Below, piece by piece: positions 51,943 through 60,821 of a stretch of DNA of 64,000 nucleotides. Numbering within the stretch: position 1 is the stretch's first letter; each line of letters begins with the position of its first letter. A model generated the notes under the pieces. That model did not search any database. It was not told the DNA's origin and was given only the letters and a program-made list of their open reading frames with translations. A program made the position numbers and the translations under genes. Source of the stretch: Aphanothece hegewaldii CCALA 016 (GTDB lineage: Bacteria > Cyanobacteriota > Cyanobacteriia > Cyanobacteriales > Microcystaceae); the NCBI RefSeq assembly GCF_003007785.1, contig NZ_PXOH01000019.1, positions 1 to 64,000 of the forward strand, given 5' to 3'.

Positions 51943-52929
51943 ATGCCCACTGCAAAACTCAACCCGAAACAAGCCAACCCGACCCTTTCTGCTGATATGG
52001 TGCGTACCTATCTGCATGAAATTGGGAAAGTTCCCTTGCTAACTCATGAGCAAGAAATCGTGTATGGTAAGCAAGTTCAAAAGATGATGACCCTGTTAGA
52101 AAAAAAAGAAGAACTAGCAGCAAAACTCGGCTCTGAACCCAATCAAACCGAGTGGGCTGAATCTGTCCAAATGAGCGAAGAAGAACTGAACAAAGCCATC
52201 AGTCAGGGAACTCGTGCCAAACGTAAAATGATCGAGGCCAACTTGCGCTTAGTTGTTGCCATTGCCAAGAAATATCAAAAGCGCAACATGGAATTTTTAG
52301 ATCTAATCCAAGAAGGTAGTTTAGGATTAGAGCGAGGAGTAGAAAAATTTGACCCAACTAAGGGCTATAAATTTTCGACTTATGCCTACTGGTGGATTCG
52401 TCAAGCGATTACAAGGGCGATCGCTCAACAAGCCAGAGCGATTCGTCTTCCCATACACATTACCGAAAAACTGAACAAAATTAAGAAAACCCAGCGAGAA
52501 CTCGCCCAAAAACTCGGACGCAGTGCCACACCAGGCGAAATCGCTCAAGCTCTTGATTTAGAACCAGCCCAAATTCGGGAATTCTTAAGCATTGCTCGTC
52601 AACCGATTTCGCTCGATGTACGAGTTGGTGATAACCAAGATACAGAGTTATCCGAACTTCTCGAAGATGATGGCATTTCTCCGGATCACTTCATCACTCA
52701 AGAAATGATGAAACAAGATATCGAGAATTTGTTAGCGGAATTAACCCCTCAACAACGTGAAGTCTTGTCCTTACGATTTGGTTTACGAGATGGTAAAGAA
52801 CTATCTTTAGCCAAAATCGGACAACAAATGAACATTAGCCGCGAAAGAGTCCGACAGTTAGAACATCAAGCTTTAAGCTTATTACGCAGACGGCGTTCTA
52901 ACGTAAAAGAATACATCGTAGCTAGTTAG
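51943..52929 (+). CDS. Group 2 sigma-70 factor (RpoD family)
   Basis: 328 residues. Region 1.2 ([21 protein letters not shown]), region 2 ([55 protein letters not shown]), region 3, and region 4 ([31 protein letters not shown]) are all present. It lacks the long N-terminal region of the primary factor, so it is a group 2 (SigB/C/D-like) factor used in stress or stationary conditions; SigB is the closest guess. The ATG at 51943 was chosen; a GTG at 51916 is possible. A terminator follows at 52956. Confidence 0.92.
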   Translation: MPTAKLNPKQANPTLSADMVRTYLHEIGKVPLLTHEQEIVYGKQVQKMMTLLEKKEELAAKLGSEPNQTEWAESVQMSEEELNKAISQGTRAKRKMIEANLRLVVAIAKKYQKRNMEFLDLIQEGSLGLERGVEKFDPTKGYKFSTYAYWWIRQAITRAIAQQARAIRLPIHITEKLNKIKKTQRELAQKLGRSATPGEIAQALDLEPAQIREFLSIARQPISLDVRVGDNQDTELSELLEDDGISPDHFITQEMMKQDIENLLAELTPQQREVLSLRFGLRDGKELSLAKIGQQMNISRERVRQLEHQALSLLRRRRSNVKEYIVAS

Positions 52930-52955
52930 CGCAATCTCTGAGAGTAGAAAAACGC

Positions 52956-52983
52956 GGTAGTCTAGAAAGGCTACCTTTTTTTT
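52956..52983 (+). terminator. Intrinsic terminator of the sigma factor gene
   Basis: GGTAG-(nine or ten bases)-CTACC followed by TTTTTTTT. It ends only about 8 bases before the cobO start codon. Confidence 0.8.
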
Positions 52984-52991
52984 ATGGCCTT

Positions 52992-53600
52992 ATGTCTCAA
53001 CTGACTCCCGAACAATACAAAGAAAAAATGCAGCGACGCAAAGAAATCCAAGAACAACGACTTCAAGAGCGATCGCTTTCCTTAGGCTTAATTATTGTCC
53101 ATACGGGCGACGGAAAAGGAAAAACCACCGCCGCATTAGGTATGGTTGTTCGTTCCTTGGGACACGGATTTAAGTGCGCGATCGTACAATTTATTAAAGG
53201 AGCATGGGAACCAGCCGAAAAAGCCATCTTTAGCCAATGGCCAGAACAATTAGAATTTCAGGCAATGGGAGAAGGTTTTACATGGGAAACCCAAGATCGA
53301 GACAGAGACATCCAAAAAGCTCAAGAAGCTTGGCAAAAAGGCTTAACATATCTTAAAAACCCAGAATATAAACTAATTCTGCTCGACGAAATCAATGTCG
53401 CTCTCAAACTAGGATACTTGGAGGTTCAAGACATTGTAGCGGGACTCAGCCAAAAACCCGAACAAACCCACGTAATCTTAACAGGTAGAGGCGCACCCCC
53501 AGAACTGATTCAAGTCGCTGATCTCGTCACCGAAATGAAACTGATTAAACATCCTTTCCGAGAACAAAAAATTAAAGCTCAACCAGGAATAGAATTTTAA
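52992..53600 (+). CDS. cobO: Cob(I)yrinic acid a,c-diamide adenosyltransferase
   Basis: 202 residues. IVHTGDGKGKTTAALGMVVRSLGHG is the CobO/BtuR P-loop, with VQFIKGAW, LILLDEINVALKLGYL and HVILTGRGAPPELI following. It adenosylates the cobalt of corrinoids in vitamin B12 synthesis and salvage. The start codon lies right after the terminator of the sigma gene with no room for a ribosome site beyond the T-run, so expression may rely on read-through or on a leaderless message. Confidence 0.92.
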   Translation: MSQLTPEQYKEKMQRRKEIQEQRLQERSLSLGLIIVHTGDGKGKTTAALGMVVRSLGHGFKCAIVQFIKGAWEPAEKAIFSQWPEQLEFQAMGEGFTWETQDRDRDIQKAQEAWQKGLTYLKNPEYKLILLDEINVALKLGYLEVQDIVAGLSQKPEQTHVILTGRGAPPELIQVADLVTEMKLIKHPFREQKIKAQPGIEF

Positions 53601-53622
53601 TCATTATTTTTCGCTAAAACTA

Positions 53623-53651
53623 TTGACAAAATGACCTAAAAGTGCATAAAA
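53623..53651 (+). promoter_or_regulatory. Probable promoter of fba
   Basis: TTGACA (53623-53628), 17 bases, then ATAAAA (53646-53651). It lies about 140 bases before the fba start, giving a long leader that contains the palindrome at 53707. Confidence 0.5.
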
Positions 53652-53706
53652 AATAAAAAGAAAAACATCTCAACAAAATGTAAAAATTATCTTAAGATTA
53701 TCAAAT

Positions 53707-53724
53707 AGGACTTTTGAAAGTCCT
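53707..53724. promoter_or_regulatory. Perfect 18-bp palindrome in the fba leader
   Basis: AGGACTTTTGAAAGTCCT is fully self-complementary, about 68 bases before the ATG of fba. It has no T-run after it, so it is more likely an operator or an RNA stem than a terminator. Confidence 0.5.
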
Positions 53725-53791
53725 ATAAGAGAATAAACTTTCTTAACAGTAAACAAACCAATAAACCCAAAAAAGTCTTAGGAGGACATCT

Positions 53792-54871
53792 ATGGCGCTC
53801 GTACCCATGCGGCTGCTATTGGATCACGCGGCAGAAAATGACTATGGAATTCCTGCTTTTAACGTAAATAATTTAGAGCAAATTATATCTATTATGCAGG
53901 CTGCTTCGGAAACCGACAGCCCAGTTATCTTACAAGCTTCTCGTGGCGCACGGTCTTACGCCGGTGAAAACTTCCTCCGTCATCTAATTTTAGCTGCTGC
54001 TGAAACTTATCCTAATATTCCCATTGCGATGCACCAAGATCACGGTAACAGCCCTGCCACCTGTTATTCTGCGATCCGCAACGGTTTTACTAGCGTAATG
54101 ATGGATGGTTCCTTAGAAGCAGACGCAAAAACTCCCGCTAGTTTTGAATACAACGTTAACGTAACCGCAGAAGTCGTTAAAGTCGCTCATTCCGTTGGTG
54201 CGAGTGTCGAAGGCGAATTAGGTTGCTTAGGTTCACTAGAAACCATGAGTGGTGATAAAGAAGACGGTCACGGTTTTGAAGGAACTCTTAGCAAAGAGCA
54301 ACTTTTAACCGATCCCGATCAAGCAGTAGAATTCGTTGAAGCGACTCAAGTAGACGCTTTAGCCGTAGCTATTGGAACCAGTCACGGTGCTTACAAATTC
54401 AGCCGTAAACCCACAGGTGAGATCCTAGCGATCAGCCGTATCGAAGAAATTCACCGCCGTCTACCAAATACCCACTTAGTCATGCACGGATCATCTTCCG
54501 TTCCCCAAGAGTGGTTAGACATGATCAACCAATATGGCGGTCAAATTCCTGAAACCTACGGTGTACCCATCGAAGAAATTCAAAAAGGTATTAAGAGTGG
54601 TGTTCGTAAAGTCAACATCGACACCGACAACCGTTTAGCGATCACTGCGGCTATTCGTGAAGCAGCGTTCAAAGATCCTTCTAACTTTGACCCCCGTCAC
54701 TTCATGAAACCTTCGATCAAATACATGAAACAAGTTTGCGCCGATCGTTACAAAGAGTTCTGGGCGGCTGGCAATGCAAGCAAGATCAAACAAGTTAGCT
54801 TGGATGAATTTGCTGCTAAATACGCGAAAGGTGAATTATCTTCTACCGCGAAAAAAGCAGTTACCGCATAA
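53792..54871 (+). CDS. fba: Class II fructose-bisphosphate aldolase
   Basis: 359 residues of the Calvin-cycle (CbbA) type. [29 protein letters not shown] and [10 protein letters not shown] provide the zinc-binding and catalytic residues, and [10 protein letters not shown] the phosphate site. It condenses triose phosphates to fructose 1,6-bisphosphate (and to sedoheptulose bisphosphate). A strong AGGAGG precedes the ATG. It is monocistronic, with a clear terminator at 54907. Confidence 0.96.
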   Translation: MALVPMRLLLDHAAENDYGIPAFNVNNLEQIISIMQAASETDSPVILQASRGARSYAGENFLRHLILAAAETYPNIPIAMHQDHGNSPATCYSAIRNGFTSVMMDGSLEADAKTPASFEYNVNVTAEVVKVAHSVGASVEGELGCLGSLETMSGDKEDGHGFEGTLSKEQLLTDPDQAVEFVEATQVDALAVAIGTSHGAYKFSRKPTGEILAISRIEEIHRRLPNTHLVMHGSSSVPQEWLDMINQYGGQIPETYGVPIEEIQKGIKSGVRKVNIDTDNRLAITAAIREAAFKDPSNFDPRHFMKPSIKYMKQVCADRYKEFWAAGNASKIKQVSLDEFAAKYAKGELSSTAKKAVTA

Positions 54872-54906
54872 ACTCAATCTAATCCGATTCGTTTATTTAT
54901 TAAAAT

Positions 54907-54937
54907 CAAGGTAGTTTTAGGGCTACCTTGTTTTTTT
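54907..54937 (+). terminator. Intrinsic terminator of fba
   Basis: CAAGGTAG-TTTTAGGG-CTACCTTG, a perfect 8-bp stem, followed by seven T. Confidence 0.88.
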
Positions 54938-54999
54938 GTCATTATTTAATCTAAGTTTTGCGGTTGTAGGGGGTTTAGTCTGTCTACCCGATTTTTTGA

Positions 55000-55698
55000 T
55001 TAGTTTAAATCAAACAACAGAACCTCTGCGTTGTTTTCGGCTATCAAATTAATTTCCGTTTCATCACTGATAGCAACTCCATCACCTGCATCTAAAGAAG
55101 TACCATTAAGACTTACTTTACCTCTAGCAACTTGTAACCAAGCATGACGATTTTCAGGTAAATTGTAGGAAAGACGATCGCCTTCTTGCAACATTCCAGC
55201 ATATAATTTAACGTCTTGTTGTAGCGATACAGCATCATTTTCTCCTTCTGGTGAAGCGATTAATTTTAATTTTCCATCAAGTTCATCAAGATTTAATTTT
55301 TGTTGTTCATAACTTGGTTGAATTCCTTTTTTGTCTGGAATAATCCAAATTTGTAATAAGTGTACAGGTTCGGTTTCACAGGGGTTATACTCACTATGTA
55401 AAATTCCTGTACCCGCGCTCATTTTTTGGATTTCTCCAGGACGAATAATCGAACCATTTCCGATACTGTCTTTATGTTCTACCGCACCGTCTAGAACATA
55501 GGTTATAATCTCCATATCTTTGTGTCCATGAGTGCCAAAACCTGCACCCGGAATCACCCAATCTTCATTAATGACGCGCAAACTCCTAAACCCCATAAAA
55601 TTAGGATCTTGATAGTTAGCAAAAGAAAACGTATGATAACTATTTAACCAACCGTGATCAGCATGTCCTCTTTCAGATGATTTGCGAACGTTAATCAT
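55000..55698 (-). CDS. Pirin-family protein
   Basis: 232 residues with the bicupin pirin pattern: RGHADHGWLNSYHTFSFANYQDP, PGAGFGTHGHKDMEIITYVLDG (metal-binding His/Glu), HSEYNPCETEPVHLLQIWI. Several bacterial pirins act as quercetinases. I chose the ATG at 55698, the usual family start. It is divergent from an HxlR regulator gene, a likely controller. Confidence 0.9.
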   Translation of the reverse strand: MINVRKSSERGHADHGWLNSYHTFSFANYQDPNFMGFRSLRVINEDWVIPGAGFGTHGHKDMEIITYVLDGAVEHKDSIGNGSIIRPGEIQKMSAGTGILHSEYNPCETEPVHLLQIWIIPDKKGIQPSYEQQKLNLDELDGKLKLIASPEGENDAVSLQQDVKLYAGMLQEGDRLSYNLPENRHAWLQVARGKVSLNGTSLDAGDGVAISDETEINLIAENNAEVLLFDLN

Positions 55699-55804
55699 TG
55701 CTGTTATCCTCAAAAATCTTTTCTTCTCTAATTTCAATTTAAACAAATTCTTTTTAAAATAGTAAGTACGCACAATTAAGTTAGTTAGTTACCTAAAAGA
55801 TACT

Positions 55805-56134
55805 ATGACACAACAAGAGAGCAAAATATTGTCTAAATGTCCTGCCGAAATTGCTCTAAAAATCATTAATGGACGTTGGAAACTTTTAATCTTAAAAGAA
55901 TTATTTTCAGGAACAAAACGCTTTAATGAACTTCAACGAGCCTTATCAGGAGTAACCCAAAAAGTTTTAACCCAACAACTCAGGGAATTAGAATCAGATG
56001 GGATTATTAATCGTACTGTTTATCCAGAAATTCCCCCAAAAGTTGAATATTCTCTTACCGCTTTAGGTGACAGCTTAAAACCTTTAACTGAGGTAATGCA
56101 CGATTGGGGAATCAATCAAACAAAACAATTTTAG
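55805..56134 (+). CDS. HxlR-family winged-helix regulator
   Basis: 109 residues. CPAEIALKIINGRWKLLILKELFSGTKRFNELQRALSGVTQKVLTQQLRELESDGIINR is the HxlR winged helix. It lacks the family's frequent conserved Cys further in, but has one near the start (SKCP), a possible redox or electrophile sensor. Located 106 bases from the divergent pirin gene, which it probably regulates. Confidence 0.9.
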   Translation: MTQQESKILSKCPAEIALKIINGRWKLLILKELFSGTKRFNELQRALSGVTQKVLTQQLRELESDGIINRTVYPEIPPKVEYSLTALGDSLKPLTEVMHDWGINQTKQF

Positions 56135-56150
56135 AGCATCAGTTGTCTGA

Positions 56151-56867
56151 CTAAAATGAACGATGAAAATCCCACTTTCTTTGATCTTCAGAGATTTTTT
56201 TCACCAAACAAACATTACTAGAAAACATTTTAAATTTTAAGTCATTTATCTCAAATGGATTTTGCATAAATCTTTTTGAAATTCTCCATAACTGTGTACT
56301 AAGTTGTTCCTCGATTTTAACTGGTATTAGTTCATAGTTTCGGTTTGTCAAAACAAAAGATACAACCTTTCTTACACTCGGCATCCAAATGTCATCAAAA
56401 GCTATGTAACCTCCCACAGACAATAAATGATCGATATAAAAAAAATCAACTAAAGTATAATCAAATAGATGATTTCCATCAATAAAAGCAAAATCAATTT
56501 TTTCCCCTTGTATAAATAACTGTGGTAAAACTTTATCAGAGCGCTCCTCAAAAAATCTTAATTTATTTTCTAGACCTGCTCTTTTTATATTAAGTAATCC
56601 TATAGATTGCCACTTTTGAGATTGTTTAGGATCAATAGCGGTATGATAGCCTGAGCCAGCATCCTGATGCGCTTGGCAGATAAATAAGCTAGATAAACCA
56701 TAAGCCATGCCAATTTCTAGAGTATTTTTTAGAGAATATTTATTAATAGTTTCTTTTAAGAAAAGACCTATTTTGAGAGGAGTAGCTGTTGGAAAAGGAT
56801 CAATTAAATTACCTTGGCTGTCTTCGACACGACCTACTGTATAAATATGCTCTAGTAAAGAGTTCAT
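56151..56867 (-). CDS. Class I SAM-dependent methyltransferase-like protein
   Basis: 238 residues. NTLEIGMAYGLSSLFICQA (motif I), TAIDPKQSQ, FAFIDGNHLFDYTLVDFFYIDHLLSVGGYIAFDD fit the Methyltransf_24 type of Rossmann methyltransferases, often found among glycan or O-methylation genes. The substrate is unknown. It is convergent with the HxlR gene and divergent from queD. Confidence 0.75.
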   Translation of the reverse strand: MNSLLEHIYTVGRVEDSQGNLIDPFPTATPLKIGLFLKETINKYSLKNTLEIGMAYGLSSLFICQAHQDAGSGYHTAIDPKQSQKWQSIGLLNIKRAGLENKLRFFEERSDKVLPQLFIQGEKIDFAFIDGNHLFDYTLVDFFYIDHLLSVGGYIAFDDIWMPSVRKVVSFVLTNRNYELIPVKIEEQLSTQLWRISKRFMQNPFEINDLKFKMFSSNVCLVKKISEDQRKWDFHRSF

Positions 56868-57063
56868 AACTTACCTCTTATTCAAAATAAGTGTAGATTA
56901 TAGCTTTTCAACTAAAATAAATCAACCTAAAATAATATTTCTAATTCAAAAATTTTTAGTTTAGGTTAAATGTTATATATAATTTAAACATTTTCTGTTG
57001 CTAAAAGCTAGAATAGAAATTGGCAAAAAATCTGAAGAGGCTGATTAAATAATACGTCCGACT

Positions 57064-57444
57064 ATGCAAGAATGGATTATTTATAAAGAATTTCGCTTTG
57101 AGGCAGCACACAAATTACCCCATCATGAGGGAAAATGTCGCCGTTTACATGGACATAGTTGGGTAGGACGAATTTATGTTAAGGGAAATGAATTAATGAC
57201 TGAAGGCTCTCAGCAAGGTATGATTATTGATTACGGAGAAATAAAAAAATATATTGAACCACTTTTAGATCAATTTTTAGATCATTATTATTTGAATGAA
57301 ACGACGGGTTTAGAAAATCCAACGAGTGAACTTTTAGCAAAATGGATTTATGAGCAGTTAGAATCGGCTAAACTTCCTGGTTTATATGCAGTAGAAATTC
57401 ATGAAACTTGCACATCTGGATGTATGTATCGTAAGTTGGACTAA
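57064..57444 (+). CDS. queD: 6-carboxy-tetrahydropterin synthase QueD
   Basis: 126 residues. FRFEAAHKLPHHEGKCRRLHGHSW carries the zinc His residues and the catalytic Cys; IIDYGEIKKYIEPLLDQFLDHYYLNE and EIHETCTSGCMY complete the family pattern. It makes 6-carboxy-tetrahydropterin, a queuosine precursor. No queC or queE lies nearby. Its stop codon overlaps the end of a decayed transporter gene on the other strand. Confidence 0.9.
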   Translation: MQEWIIYKEFRFEAAHKLPHHEGKCRRLHGHSWVGRIYVKGNELMTEGSQQGMIIDYGEIKKYIEPLLDQFLDHYYLNETTGLENPTSELLAKWIYEQLESAKLPGLYAVEIHETCTSGCMYRKLD

Positions 57445-57600
57445 TGTACAGAGCTTTGATAAAATAAGTTAATAACTAAAATTCCAACTAAAATTAATCC
57501 GATACCAATTTGTCTGGCTAAATCGAGAGATTGCTGATCAACAATTTAACCAAAAAATGGCATAAATAATTTTAATTGGAATGGTTTTTAAGGTTAAATA
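57441..57600 (-). pseudogene. Remnant of a small multidrug resistance (SMR/EmrE-type) transporter gene
   Basis: Minus-strand translation shows LKTIPIKIIYAIFW (57594-57553), matching the TM2 region of SMR proteins. After a frame change and the loss of the TM3 region, QSLDLARQIGIGLILVGI through LVINLFYQSS, matching TM4 and the C-terminus, ends at TAG (57443-57441). An in-frame TAA lies just before the TM4 part. The 5' third is missing, cut off at the end of the polysaccharide gene at 57618. It cannot make a working transporter. Confidence 0.8.
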
Positions 57601-57617
57601 TATATAAAAATATTCAT

Positions 57618-58967
57618 CTAATGTAAATTCTTTTTGTAAAATAATGGAGCCAATAAAGTTTCAACGAATACAGAGAGCATTAATCCTAATGATAAACCAG
57701 ATAACAAACCTAAAACTAGATTTTTTTGGGGAGAGGGATAAGCTGAATATTTAGAAAGTTGTGGTTTGGATAAAATTTGCCAAGGTGATGATTGAGAATT
57801 TTCATTTCGTAACTGTTCTTGTGTTTTTAAAAATTGATTAAAATCGGATGTTTCTTGATTAATTTTTTGTTGTAATTCTTCATAACGACGAGTTAAAATA
57901 GGTAATTTTTCCATTTGAATTTTTAGCGTTTTTATTTGTTCTTCTAACGCTGTTTTTCGGCTTTGCAATACCTGAACTTGATTAGCAGCTTGGATATATT
58001 GTTGGTTTAAAGAAAGACGTAAAGCGTTAGGTATAGTAGTAATTTTTAATTGTCCTTGTTGATTTTGTGGGATTTTGCTTTCTTCTTTTTTAATTAAATT
58101 TTGTAAGCTTTTTTGTTGTTCCTTTAAAACTTGAATATTAGGACTAGCTTCTAAATAAATCGACGATTCTTGAGCGAGTATAATTTCGACTTCTTGAAGT
58201 TGTTTAACTAAACTTTGATAGTAAGGGGATTCAGTTAAATCACCTGATGCGATCGCTTGTTCGGGAGTGACTTTCAATTGTTGTTCTAGGGTCTTAAATA
58301 AAGTTGTTGTTTCTTGTAACTGAATTTGTGTTTGATACAACTCCATTTCTAATTTAGCTAATTGCTCTTGTTTTAACTTTTCTTGTTGCTCAGGATTATA
58401 TAAACGATAAGAAGAACGAAAATTATCTAATTTTTTTTGAGATTGTGTAACTCGTTGCTGTAATTGAGAATATTCTTGTTTAATTAGACCAGATTGCTGA
58501 TTAAATTGAGATTGATGAGATTTCACCCCGTAATGAAGATACCCATTAGCGATTTCTTTTAAAACTAGCTGAATTTTTAGAGGATCTTGATTGATATAAG
58601 CAACTTCAACAATTTTAGTATTTGACAATTGCTTAATTGTTAAAGGGCTTTTTGTCGAATTAATTAAGTCAGGTTCTTGAAGCAAAAATTTATCTAAAAT
58701 TGGCTTTAAAAGTTGAGAACTTTGTAATAATTCAACTTGATTTTTAAGCTCAACCTCACTTGCTCCAGATGAGATCGGTGCTAAAAGAAGATAAAATTTA
58801 CCAACATATTTAGTGTCGCTTTGCCAGAGCCACCAACACGCTCCCGCTATAACTCCTAGTGTAATTGCCGTGAGCAGTCGTATTCGATAACCTAAAATTT
58901 TATTAACTTGATTTTGATTATTATTGAGTCGCCAAGAACGAGAATGAGTAGTTTCGGTAGGATTCAT
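57618..58967 (-). CDS. Wzz/GumC-type polysaccharide co-polymerase without kinase domain
   Basis: 449 residues. An N-terminal membrane segment (about 29-49), a Wzz domain, long coiled coils (about 150-380) and a second membrane segment near the C-terminus (about 415-438) preceded by a Pro-containing SAYPSPQKN. This is the PCP layout that sets chain length in capsule or exopolysaccharide export. The tyrosine kinase half of Wzc is absent. It lies 32 bases after the Wza-like gene and is probably co-transcribed with it. Confidence 0.83.
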   Translation of the reverse strand: MNPTETTHSRSWRLNNNQNQVNKILGYRIRLLTAITLGVIAGACWWLWQSDTKYVGKFYLLLAPISSGASEVELKNQVELLQSSQLLKPILDKFLLQEPDLINSTKSPLTIKQLSNTKIVEVAYINQDPLKIQLVLKEIANGYLHYGVKSHQSQFNQQSGLIKQEYSQLQQRVTQSQKKLDNFRSSYRLYNPEQQEKLKQEQLAKLEMELYQTQIQLQETTTLFKTLEQQLKVTPEQAIASGDLTESPYYQSLVKQLQEVEIILAQESSIYLEASPNIQVLKEQQKSLQNLIKKEESKIPQNQQGQLKITTIPNALRLSLNQQYIQAANQVQVLQSRKTALEEQIKTLKIQMEKLPILTRRYEELQQKINQETSDFNQFLKTQEQLRNENSQSSPWQILSKPQLSKYSAYPSPQKNLVLGLLSGLSLGLMLSVFVETLLAPLFYKKNLH

Positions 58968-58999
58968 AATTATTTCACATCACTTTATGTTAATGCCGA

Positions 59000-60484
59000 T
59001 TAGCGACCAAACAAGCTAAAAATATTAAAAATACTAAAAAATCCGCCAACTGCCGCGCCAATGGGACTAAAAAAGGTGCTGAGTGTATCTCCGGCTGCTG
59101 TTAAACGGTTGCGCTCAACAAAAATCACATCATTATTTTGCAGTGAAGGATTATTTTCTGGTGTAATTCCTTGAGCTAAATCGATTTTAATTTCGCGTCT
59201 CGTCACTGAACCATCTCCATTAAGGCGAAGTAACTCTACTGTTCTCGCGTCTGCCCGTTGGTGATCAAACCCACCCGCCGCCGCAATAGCTTGATTTAGG
59301 GGTGTATTAGGCGGAATTTCGACGAATCCTGGTTTTTCCACCTCACCAACAACATTGACGCGAATCGTAGCCGCCGAAAAACTTGCACTTGCTAATGCTT
59401 CAGCTTCAGAGACATTAATTTCGTCTACTTTAGGAATGTTAATCATGTCACCCTCTTGCAAGATGATATCTTCTTCAATATTTCCCGTTTGTAGTAAATT
59501 CCATAAATCAATATTAAGTGCTTGGAGACTACCATCACGGTTATAACGATTAACAGTAATGCGACGAACATCCGCAGTCTGTTTGATGCCGCCCGAAAAA
59601 CGTAAAGCAAGGGTTAGTCTGGGGGGTTGTCGCTTAGTTGTGCCTGTAGTGCCACCTGTAAGACCTGCAACGGTGTCTGGAGAGACTTTATAAGATCCGG
59701 GTCGATTGACTTCACCAATGACTGTAACGCTGATTTCTCGATCAGCCTGAATGCCAAAATTAGCATCAGCGAGTTGTCGTAATTCATTGGGATCTATGGG
59801 ATCTTTCGTCGGAATCACAATTTGATCGCCATCTCTGAGGGAGACATCCTGGGCGAGATTTCCGAATAGAATCAAATCCCATAGATTGAGCGTCCAGATT
59901 TTTTGGGTTCCTCTAACGTTTCGTCTGAGTTCGATTTGTCGAATATCAGCAACGGTTGTAATTCCTCCAGCAGAACGAATCAAATCACTGAGCAAAGGAA
60001 ATTTACCATCCGAAAGTGCTAAGGTATAAGAACCAGGGTTGTTAATTTCTCCAGCGATCGCAACTTGTAGGGGACGAGGACTGAGCAAATTTACATTAAT
60101 AATCGGTCGTTTTAGGAAGTTTGCATATCGTTTTGAGAGTAAGTCGCTCAGTTCACCTGTTGTTAAACCCGCTACTTTGATCATTCCCAACAACGGCATT
60201 GTGATCGTTCCATCGGCTAAAACCAAACGCTCTCCACTAAAATCGGCTACCTGAAACACCGACACAGAAATGCGATCGCCTGCTCCCAGTGTATAGTTAG
60301 TGGTTTCGATCGACTGTATTTTTTGAGTGATTCTTGGGTTTTCTTCAACTGGGCGAAGCGAACGGGGTGACTCTTGGGCTAGACTATAAAAGCAGAAAGT
60401 TGTATTAGTTAGTATACTAACTAGCCCGATTGTCCCAAAATAAAAAGAATTCCTAGTTTTTTTGAGGAAAATTCTTTTAAGCAT
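59000..60484 (-). CDS. Wza-like outer-membrane polysaccharide export protein (SLBB domains)
   Basis: 494 residues. A signal peptide (about 1-36), a Poly_export domain (YTLGAGDRISVSVFQV through GMIKVAGLT), then three SLBB repeats, each starting like VAIAGEINNPGSYTL, VTVIGEVNRPGSYKV and VNVVGEVEKPGFVEI. A hydrophobic C-terminal tail ends in FSLFGR. It should form the outer-membrane exit for polysaccharide together with the Wzz-like protein. The glycosyltransferase cluster at 16.9-21.2 kb may supply the sugar chain. Confidence 0.9.
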   Translation of the reverse strand: MLKRIFLKKTRNSFYFGTIGLVSILTNTTFCFYSLAQESPRSLRPVEENPRITQKIQSIETTNYTLGAGDRISVSVFQVADFSGERLVLADGTITMPLLGMIKVAGLTTGELSDLLSKRYANFLKRPIINVNLLSPRPLQVAIAGEINNPGSYTLALSDGKFPLLSDLIRSAGGITTVADIRQIELRRNVRGTQKIWTLNLWDLILFGNLAQDVSLRDGDQIVIPTKDPIDPNELRQLADANFGIQADREISVTVIGEVNRPGSYKVSPDTVAGLTGGTTGTTKRQPPRLTLALRFSGGIKQTADVRRITVNRYNRDGSLQALNIDLWNLLQTGNIEEDIILQEGDMINIPKVDEINVSEAEALASASFSAATIRVNVVGEVEKPGFVEIPPNTPLNQAIAAAGGFDHQRADARTVELLRLNGDGSVTRREIKIDLAQGITPENNPSLQNNDVIFVERNRLTAAGDTLSTFFSPIGAAVGGFFSIFNIFSLFGR

Positions 60485-60542
60485 CCCAATTTTTACATTT
60501 ATTTTTTATTTTTATTATCTTAACATTAACGAAAGAAAAAAC

Positions 60543-60812
60543 ATGACGAATAAGCAAAAATTCCCATTTTTATTAGGTTCAAAATGGACAGCTAAACAAA
60601 AAACTTGGGGCTGGCGACATTTTCAGGTTGTGAATCGAAAAACTCAGGGCAAATGGGTTTTTGCTGAAATGATGTCATCTTGTGATTCCCAAGTCCGTTT
60701 CTGGATTAATGCCAAACAACTGAAAGATAAAAACCTTTGGGATGCTGGCTGGAAAACTTTAACACAAATTAATCATCCAGAAATAGAAGATGATGTAATT
60801 CTTTACGATTAA
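60543..60812 (+). CDS. TIGR02450-family small conserved protein
   Basis: 89 residues. FPFLLGSKWTAKQKTWGWRHFQV, then FAEMMSSCDSQVRFWINAKQLKD and LWDAGWKTL follow the TIGR02450 pattern, found in cyanobacteria and marine bacteria with unknown function. The ATG at 60543 is preferred to the hydrophobic upstream extension from 60462, which overlaps the divergent Wza-like gene. dnaG starts 9 bases later, so the two are probably co-transcribed. Confidence 0.8.
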   Translation: MTNKQKFPFLLGSKWTAKQKTWGWRHFQVVNRKTQGKWVFAEMMSSCDSQVRFWINAKQLKDKNLWDAGWKTLTQINHPEIEDDVILYD

Positions 60813-60821
60813 TGAGCTTAT

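Noticed and set aside
51775..52042. Overlapping frames of 65-80 codons on both strands around the sigma factor start
   Set aside because: They largely overlap the sigma factor gene in other frames, have no recognisable domain and no ribosome site.
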